A stretch of DNA of 44,916 nt from JAFGJQ01 sp964586145 (GTDB taxonomy: Bacteria; Planctomycetota; Phycisphaerae; UBA1845): the NCBI GenBank assembly GCA_964586145.1, contig CAZPHH010000036.1, positions 1 to 44,916 of the forward strand. The letters are read 5' to 3'. How positions within the stretch are numbered: position 1 is the stretch's first letter; each line of letters starts with the position of its first letter. The notes beneath the pieces were generated by a model that saw only the letters and a list, made by a program, of their open reading frames with translations, made no database searches and was not told where the DNA came from. Position numbers and translations under genes: made by a program. Shown one piece after another: positions 44,237 through 44,916 of this stretch.

Positions 44237-44746
44237 ATGAAGCTCGTGCTGAAGGAGAAAGATTCGGAAAGAATAATCAAGACCGAACCGTTCGCTGATC
44301 CCGACGAATTCCGCAATCTGGCAATCATCCTAAATGAGATCGTTCCCCAGGCAAGAGAGGTACGCATGCCAATTCTCTCCTTCTTGCGCATACCGGGATC
44401 AAAGAGGGCCTTCGGCTGGTTTGACACATTCACGAGCACAGATGCTGCGCCTGCAAGAACACGCTTTGCGGAGGTCTATGATCAAGCCCACACGATCTCA
44501 GAAGACATCCAGGTGTTTATGGCAAAGCTGCTTCTACTGGAACTGGCCATTCCAAAGGACCTGGCCGAGAACGTGAGCTGGTTTTGCCGGATGATCAAAG
44601 GATGCGTTTCGAGTGAGCAAGGCAGCGAGCTGGACGAGGGGAAAAGATCGATGCTTGCCTCCGCTTATGAGAAACTGAGAATCATCCAGGAACTGTGCGA
44701 CGAAGCTGCCCTCCGCGATCAACTCATCATCTCGCAATGCGAATAG
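44237..44746 (+). CDS. Hypothetical 169-aa protein in lower-GC DNA
   Basis: No family is recognised. The protein is soluble, mixed charged and mainly helical by appearance (DPDEFRNLAIILNEIVP, FMAKLLLLELAIPKDLAE, ASAYEKLRIIQELCDEAALR), with three cysteines and no signal peptide. AGAGGAG 7 nt before ATG 44237 supports the start. Codon usage is visibly more AT-rich than in the rest of the window, and it follows the transposase remnant, which suggests acquired DNA. It is probably real because of the ribosome site and balanced composition. Confidence 0.65.
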   Translation: MKLVLKEKDSERIIKTEPFADPDEFRNLAIILNEIVPQAREVRMPILSFLRIPGSKRAFGWFDTFTSTDAAPARTRFAEVYDQAHTISEDIQVFMAKLLLLELAIPKDLAENVSWFCRMIKGCVSSEQGSELDEGKRSMLASAYEKLRIIQELCDEAALRDQLIISQCE

Positions 44747-44916
44747 CAGCATTCGACCTTGCGCGGACCGGTCATGGCCGCAAGGAACACCCCTTCGGTT
44801 CTGCATCACGTAATCGCGTGGTGCTGACACAAACGCCCTTGCTGCAGGAGTCTTGGGGTGAGAGAAATGCCGAGAGAGCTCTTTCAGAACGAGTAAAGGT
44901 GTCAAACGCGTAAAGG

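Noticed and set aside
44747..44916. Coding sequence at the right edge
   Set aside because: Only short frames without ribosome sites or family features are present; the region may be the start of something outside the window but nothing can be supported.

Overview
The window is GC-rich (low-GC only at the extreme right) and reads as a chromosomal segment of a planctomycete, most likely of the Phycisphaerae type. This is inferred from three traits: PEP-CTERM proteins ending in PEPATL..RRR, exported giants ending in dockerin-like DGDVDLDDY/DLYDF repeats, and a membrane protein ending in a CxxCGYDLRG...CPECG zinc ribbon. I could run no database search, so the assignment rests on motif recognition.

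Layout. The left end carries a tRNA-Gly(GCC), a flavin-reductase-like protein and a threonine aldolase. A minus-strand group follows: a hot-dog thioesterase, an RDD membrane protein with a large exported N-domain, and an alpha/beta-hydrolase-like protein. From 5.4 to 9.2 kb is the dnaG-rpoD pair behind a near-consensus sigma70 promoter. From 9.2 to 10.75 kb there is a small zinc-ribbon membrane protein flanked by gene-poor DNA full of short tandem repeats and REP-like hairpins. From 10.75 to 22.6 kb lies a secreted-protein block. A 1609-aa protein of PPC, P-domain and repeat modules diverges from a 1914-aa subtilase, and a PEP-CTERM protein with a possible cohesin-like fold follows the subtilase. 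Both giants carry dockerin-like calcium repeats.

From 22.7 to 35.9 kb come housekeeping and envelope genes: a membrane pyrophosphatase with an unusual long loop, a FlgT/CsgG-like secreted protein, apt, a parvulin-type prolyl isomerase, a small Cys-rich unknown, a beta-propeller lipoprotein, a glycosyltransferase, ribF and an nrnA-like DHH phosphoesterase. From 35.9 to 43.5 kb are an SGNH/TPR protein, a divergent pair likely to act on alpha-glucan (a PEP-CTERM protein with two starch-binding-like modules, and a GH57 enzyme with a CBM25-like module and a dockerin-like end), then anmK. The right end holds a truncated REP-associated tyrosine transposase (RAYT) remnant and a lower-GC orphan gene.

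The most distinctive content is the extracellular machinery. Three proteins bear dockerin-like modules, two bear PEP-CTERM anchors, and the classical accessory domains of secreted subtilases (PPC and P domains) sit on a separate polypeptide encoded divergently from the subtilase. REP-like hairpins scattered between genes, together with the RAYT remnant, suggest past activity of a REP/RAYT system. I see no CRISPR array, phage, integrase, complete insertion sequence or defence operon.
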